Positions 6,606 to 8,741 of a stretch of DNA of 8,741 bases are shown piece after piece (positions within the stretch are counted from its first letter, which is position 1; every line of letters starts with the position of its first letter). Below the pieces are notes generated by a model. The model worked only from the letters and a program-made list of their open reading frames with translations, was not told where the DNA came from and ran no database searches. The position numbers and the translations under genes are program-made. The stretch covers positions 1-8,741 of the forward strand of contig CANOFK010000033.1 of assembly GCA_947565265.1 (NCBI GenBank), written 5' to 3'. This stretch comes from an uncultured Clostridia bacterium. GTDB lineage: Bacteria > Bacillota > Clostridia > Oscillospirales > Acutalibacteraceae.

Positions 6606-6722
6606 AGCCCCCCTCCCGTGCCGAAAACGCCGCTAGCAATCGCCGCCGGTGCGGCAGTGGGGTTTCCAAAGGGGCTGTGCCCCTTTGGCAGGGATCCGCA
6701 AGGGGCAGCGCCCCTTGCGTCG
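6571..6722. repeat. Intergenic hairpin repeat, copy C
   Basis: Shares the CAAAACAAA..AGT..AGTCC beginning (diverged), CCCCTCCCGTGCC, CGCCGCTAGC.ATCGCCGCCGG and the double-hairpin end with copy B. The hairpins are CCAAAGGGGC/GCCCCTTTGG (6666-6675, 6679-6688; loop TGT) and CAAGGGGC/GCCCCTTG (6699-6706, 6710-6717; loop AGC). It lies directly 3' of the 434-aa permease stop in transcript order. Confidence 0.85.
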
Positions 6723-6737
6723 CCGGAGGCACCAGCC

Positions 6738-8042
6738 TCAATCGCTGGCTGTAAGCAAAGCCAAAGCGTCGAAACGCAGGAGGGCCAAGAGGCCCACTAC
6801 GTCGCCCAAAAGGGCACAGAGCATGAAAGCGCCGCACACCAGGAGGGCTGCGCCCAAGCTGATGCCGGTGAGCAGCAGGGTAAGGGGCACCGAGAGCAGC
6901 GCCCCGGCCAGTTGGGCCCCCAGGGCGGCCAGCAGGGTGGCGGTGCCGGTCAACCGCTTGGACCGCCCAAGGGAACAGGCCACGGCCATATCCCGGCGGC
7001 AGCCCCGCAACACCAGGAAGATGGCCAGCGTTACCAGGAACACCACGATGGTAAAGAAGGGGATGAGGAACGCCTCGTATTGCCGGATGCCCTGCCCCAA
7101 TTTTTCTGCCGTGCGGATAAAATCCTCATCCTCCATGTACAGGGTTTTGGCGGCGCTGAGGTCCGGGTTCCGCGTATCTTCGTTGGCCAGGAAGAAGGGC
7201 TGCCCCAGCCCGGAATACTCCCCCACCTGCGCCTTGAACTCATTGAGTTTCATAGAGTCGGCCAGATAGCCGGTGTAGCTGGTATAGGTGAAGGGGACTT
7301 TTTCCCCCACTATCGGGCGCATCCAGCCCATAGGTATGTACAGGTCGGCCTGGTGGTCGGTTTTTTGGCCGGCTGGGTAGGTGCCGATTACCTTCCAGCT
7401 CGCCTGGCCAATGTAGGTATACATGGGCATGCGGTAGGTATCATACTGTACAAAGGAGAAGGTGGTGTCAAGGGTATCTCCCAAGGCCAGGCCATGCTTT
7501 TCGGCAAAGCTGTCGCTGACCAGGCACACGGCCTCTTCCCCCTCCATCGCGGAGAGGTCATAGCCCTCCAGCAGGGTAAAGACATCCTCCCGGCCCAGGC
7601 CCGTGGCCTCCCAGCAGGTAATGCCGTAGATTTTTGCATCCCCCTTGGGGGTGTGGTTGGGCACATAAATAAAGTCGTTGGCGCGGTTGGCAATGGCCTC
7701 CTGGCGCGCTGCCTCAAGGGTGTTGACCTCTTCCAACAGGGCGGGATCCATGTAGCAGGTGGCCTCACTGGTGGCAATAACCTTGCCGATGCCCAGGTTG
7801 CTCATGGTGTCCACAAAGGTGTAGGAAATGGTCAGGTTATCGAACTCGTCGGCGTTCAGGTTGCTGATGCGCGCCTGCGCCGGGGTACTTTCGCTTAAGG
7901 CAGCCAGGGCCCTTTTGCTGCTGTCGATATTCCCCAAATAAAAGGCAATGCAGCCGCACAGCAGCAGGGAGGCGCATACCAACAAAATAGAGCGCCCCTT
8001 GTTGCGGAACAACTGGTAGCCAGCCTCGGTCCAGATAAACAT
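6738..8042 (-). CDS. ABC transporter permease, FtsX family (paralog 1 of tandem pair)
   Basis: A 434-aa inner-membrane permease with the same plan as its downstream paralog: TM1 at about 18-37, an extracellular domain of about 285 residues, the juxtamembrane KTLYMEDEDFIRTAEKLGQ (299-317), TM2 (about 322-345), the cytoplasmic GCRRDMAVACSLGR loop (347-360) and two more hydrophobic segments (about 365-392 and 394-422). Residues 6-37 are identical in the two proteins. The ectodomains share only islands: DEFDNLT.SYTF, GL.LGDT, FVQY.T.R, PFTYTS..G.LADSM.LN.F and GLGQPFFL. ATG 8042 follows the ATPase stop TAA (8045-8043) with no gap, and the AGGAGG (8051-8056) lies inside the last codons of the ATPase gene, so the two are translationally linked. 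This supports a shared transporter complex. The substrate cannot be read from sequence. Confidence 0.9.
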   Translation of the reverse strand: MFIWTEAGYQLFRNKGRSILLVCASLLLCGCIAFYLGNIDSSKRALAALSESTPAQARISNLNADEFDNLTISYTFVDTMSNLGIGKVIATSEATCYMDPALLEEVNTLEAARQEAIANRANDFIYVPNHTPKGDAKIYGITCWEATGLGREDVFTLLEGYDLSAMEGEEAVCLVSDSFAEKHGLALGDTLDTTFSFVQYDTYRMPMYTYIGQASWKVIGTYPAGQKTDHQADLYIPMGWMRPIVGEKVPFTYTSYTGYLADSMKLNEFKAQVGEYSGLGQPFFLANEDTRNPDLSAAKTLYMEDEDFIRTAEKLGQGIRQYEAFLIPFFTIVVFLVTLAIFLVLRGCRRDMAVACSLGRSKRLTGTATLLAALGAQLAGALLSVPLTLLLTGISLGAALLVCGAFMLCALLGDVVGLLALLRFDALALLTASD

Positions 8043-8741
8043 TTACCTCTCCTCCTCCAGCGCGCCGTCCTTCATGCGGTATACCACGTCGGCCTGGGCG
8101 GCCAGGTCCAAGTCGTGGGTGACGACGATGACGCAGTAGTTTTCCTCTTTCACCAGCCTTTTCAGCAGGTCTACCACTAGCTGGCCGTTTTCGGTGTCCA
8201 GGTTGCCGGTGGGCTCGTCCGCCAGGATCACCCGTGCCTGGGAGGCCAGCGCCCGGGCAATGGCTACCCGCTGCTGCTGCCCGCCGGAAAGCATGGCCGG
8301 CAGCTTACGGGGGGATACGTCCCCCAGGCCCACCAGGGCCAGCAGGTCACGGGCCCTGGCTTTGGCCTCTTTGGCCGGGACTTTGGCCAGTTCCATAGGG
8401 CACATTACGTTTTCCAGGATGTTCAGGTCCTGGAACAGGTTGAAGGCCTGGTAGATTACCGAAACGTTCTCCCGCCGGTGCCGCTCGCTGCCGGTTTCGG
8501 CTACAGGGCGGCCGCCGGCCAGCACCTGGCCGCTGCTGGGTTCCCCCAGCCCGGCCAACAGGCTGAGCAGGGTGGTTTTCCCGCTGCCGGAATGGCCCAC
8601 AATGGCGTAAAACTTGCCTGCCTCAAAGTTGCAGGAAACCTCCCGTAGGGCTTGCACTTTCTGGTACTTGTTTTCGTACACATAGCTGACGTTTTCCGCT
8701 GCCAGAACAATCGGCGTACCCGGCATACTCATATACATCAC
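8043..8741 (-). CDS. ABC transporter ATP-binding protein (MacB/LolD/FtsE-type); start at or beyond window edge
   Basis: A cytoplasmic ATPase subunit, about 230 aa, that energises the adjacent FtsX-type permeases. Residue numbers count from the edge codon. All nucleotide-binding motifs are present: the A-loop region [15 protein letters not shown] (18-32), Walker A GHSGSGKT (49-56), Q-loop Q98 in VIYQAFNLF, signature LSGGQQQR (151-158), Walker B VILADE (171-176) with catalytic E176, PTGNLD D-loop (177-182) and the switch histidine in VVTHD (H209). The QAFNLF and EPTGNLD variants are typical of the MacB/LolD/FtsE group. In-frame start candidates are ATG at 8738, 8732 and 8726; the edge codon at 8741 is GTG. 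No ribosome site is visible in the few bases available, so the true start is open, though the protein looks almost complete. It is the first visible gene of the cluster, and its stop abuts the next start. Confidence 0.95.
   Translation of the reverse strand: MMYMSMPGTPIVLAAENVSYVYENKYQKVQALREVSCNFEAGKFYAIVGHSGSGKTTLLSLLAGLGEPSSGQVLAGGRPVAETGSERHRRENVSVIYQAFNLFQDLNILENVMCPMELAKVPAKEAKARARDLLALVGLGDVSPRKLPAMLSGGQQQRVAIARALASQARVILADEPTGNLDTENGQLVVDLLKRLVKEENYCVIVVTHDLDLAAQADVVYRMKDGALEEER
8051..8056 (-). promoter_or_regulatory. Ribosome binding site of the 434-aa permease, inside the ATPase gene
   Basis: AGGAGG on the minus strand, 8 nt before ATG 8042. It lies within the codons for the final Glu-Glu-Glu-Arg of the ATPase, directly before its TAA stop (8045-8043). 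Confidence 0.85.

Larger units (their letters stand above)
6483..6737 (-). other. Intergenic spacer between the paralogous permeases
   Basis: This 255-bp spacer contains repeat copy C, an 8-bp inverted repeat (6561-6605) and the AGGAGG of the downstream permease. No promoter with good -35 and -10 boxes is visible. The spacer is organised like the one before the 670-aa permease (hairpin repeat, inverted repeat, ribosome site). Confidence 0.5.

Noticed and set aside
5001..6722. Insertion sequence or transposon flanked by the repeats
   Set aside because: There is no transposase between the copies, the copies are direct rather than inverted, and the enclosed gene is a permease paralog explained by tandem duplication.
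6501..7898. Long plus-strand open frame of 465 codons opposite the permease
   Set aside because: It is antisense to a well-supported permease gene, runs into the non-coding repeat and has low-complexity Gly/Ala/Gln-rich composition. It is typical of shadow frames in GC-rich DNA.

Overview
This is a GC-rich window whose gene content and codon use suggest an anaerobic, gut-type Clostridia (Oscillospiraceae/Ruminococcaceae-like). That placement is inferred from the perfect AGGAGG ribosome binding sites, the FtsX-type ABC transporter cluster and the hexuronate genes; no rRNA or other phylogenetic marker is present.

Layout. The left edge (1-296, + strand) is the 3' end of a COG2509-type FAD-dependent dehydrogenase gene. 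A strong bidirectional rho-independent terminator (about 353-398) separates it from a convergent minus-strand block. Everything else is coded on the minus strand, so transcription runs from right to left. First comes an ABC-transporter cluster: one ATPase (8741-8043), two closely related FtsX-family permeases of 434 and about 437 aa (8042-6738 and 6482-5169), and a third, unrelated 670-aa permease with a very large ectodomain (4752-2740). A two-gene hexuronate catabolism unit follows: KDPG aldolase (2517-1846), then glucuronate/galacturonate isomerase UxaC (1849-449). These two overlap by ATGA.

How the genes work together. The ATPase and permeases look like a MacB/Bce-type machine, in which ATP hydrolysis in the cytoplasm drives movement of extracellular domains. 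The substrate cannot be told from sequence. UxaC and the aldolase are the entry and exit steps of the Ashwell-type hexuronate pathway; the middle steps (oxidoreductase, dehydratase, KDG kinase) are not in this window.

The most unusual part is the non-coding structure and duplication history of the ABC cluster. The two mid-size permeases are tandem duplicates with nearly identical membrane ends but strongly divergent extracellular middles. Three copies of a roughly 120-150 bp hairpin-bearing intergenic repeat lie behind or between the permease genes (4879-5000, 5001-5150, 6571-6722), two of them in direct tandem with a 122-bp period. I see no CRISPR array, tRNA, rRNA, transposase or prophage gene.
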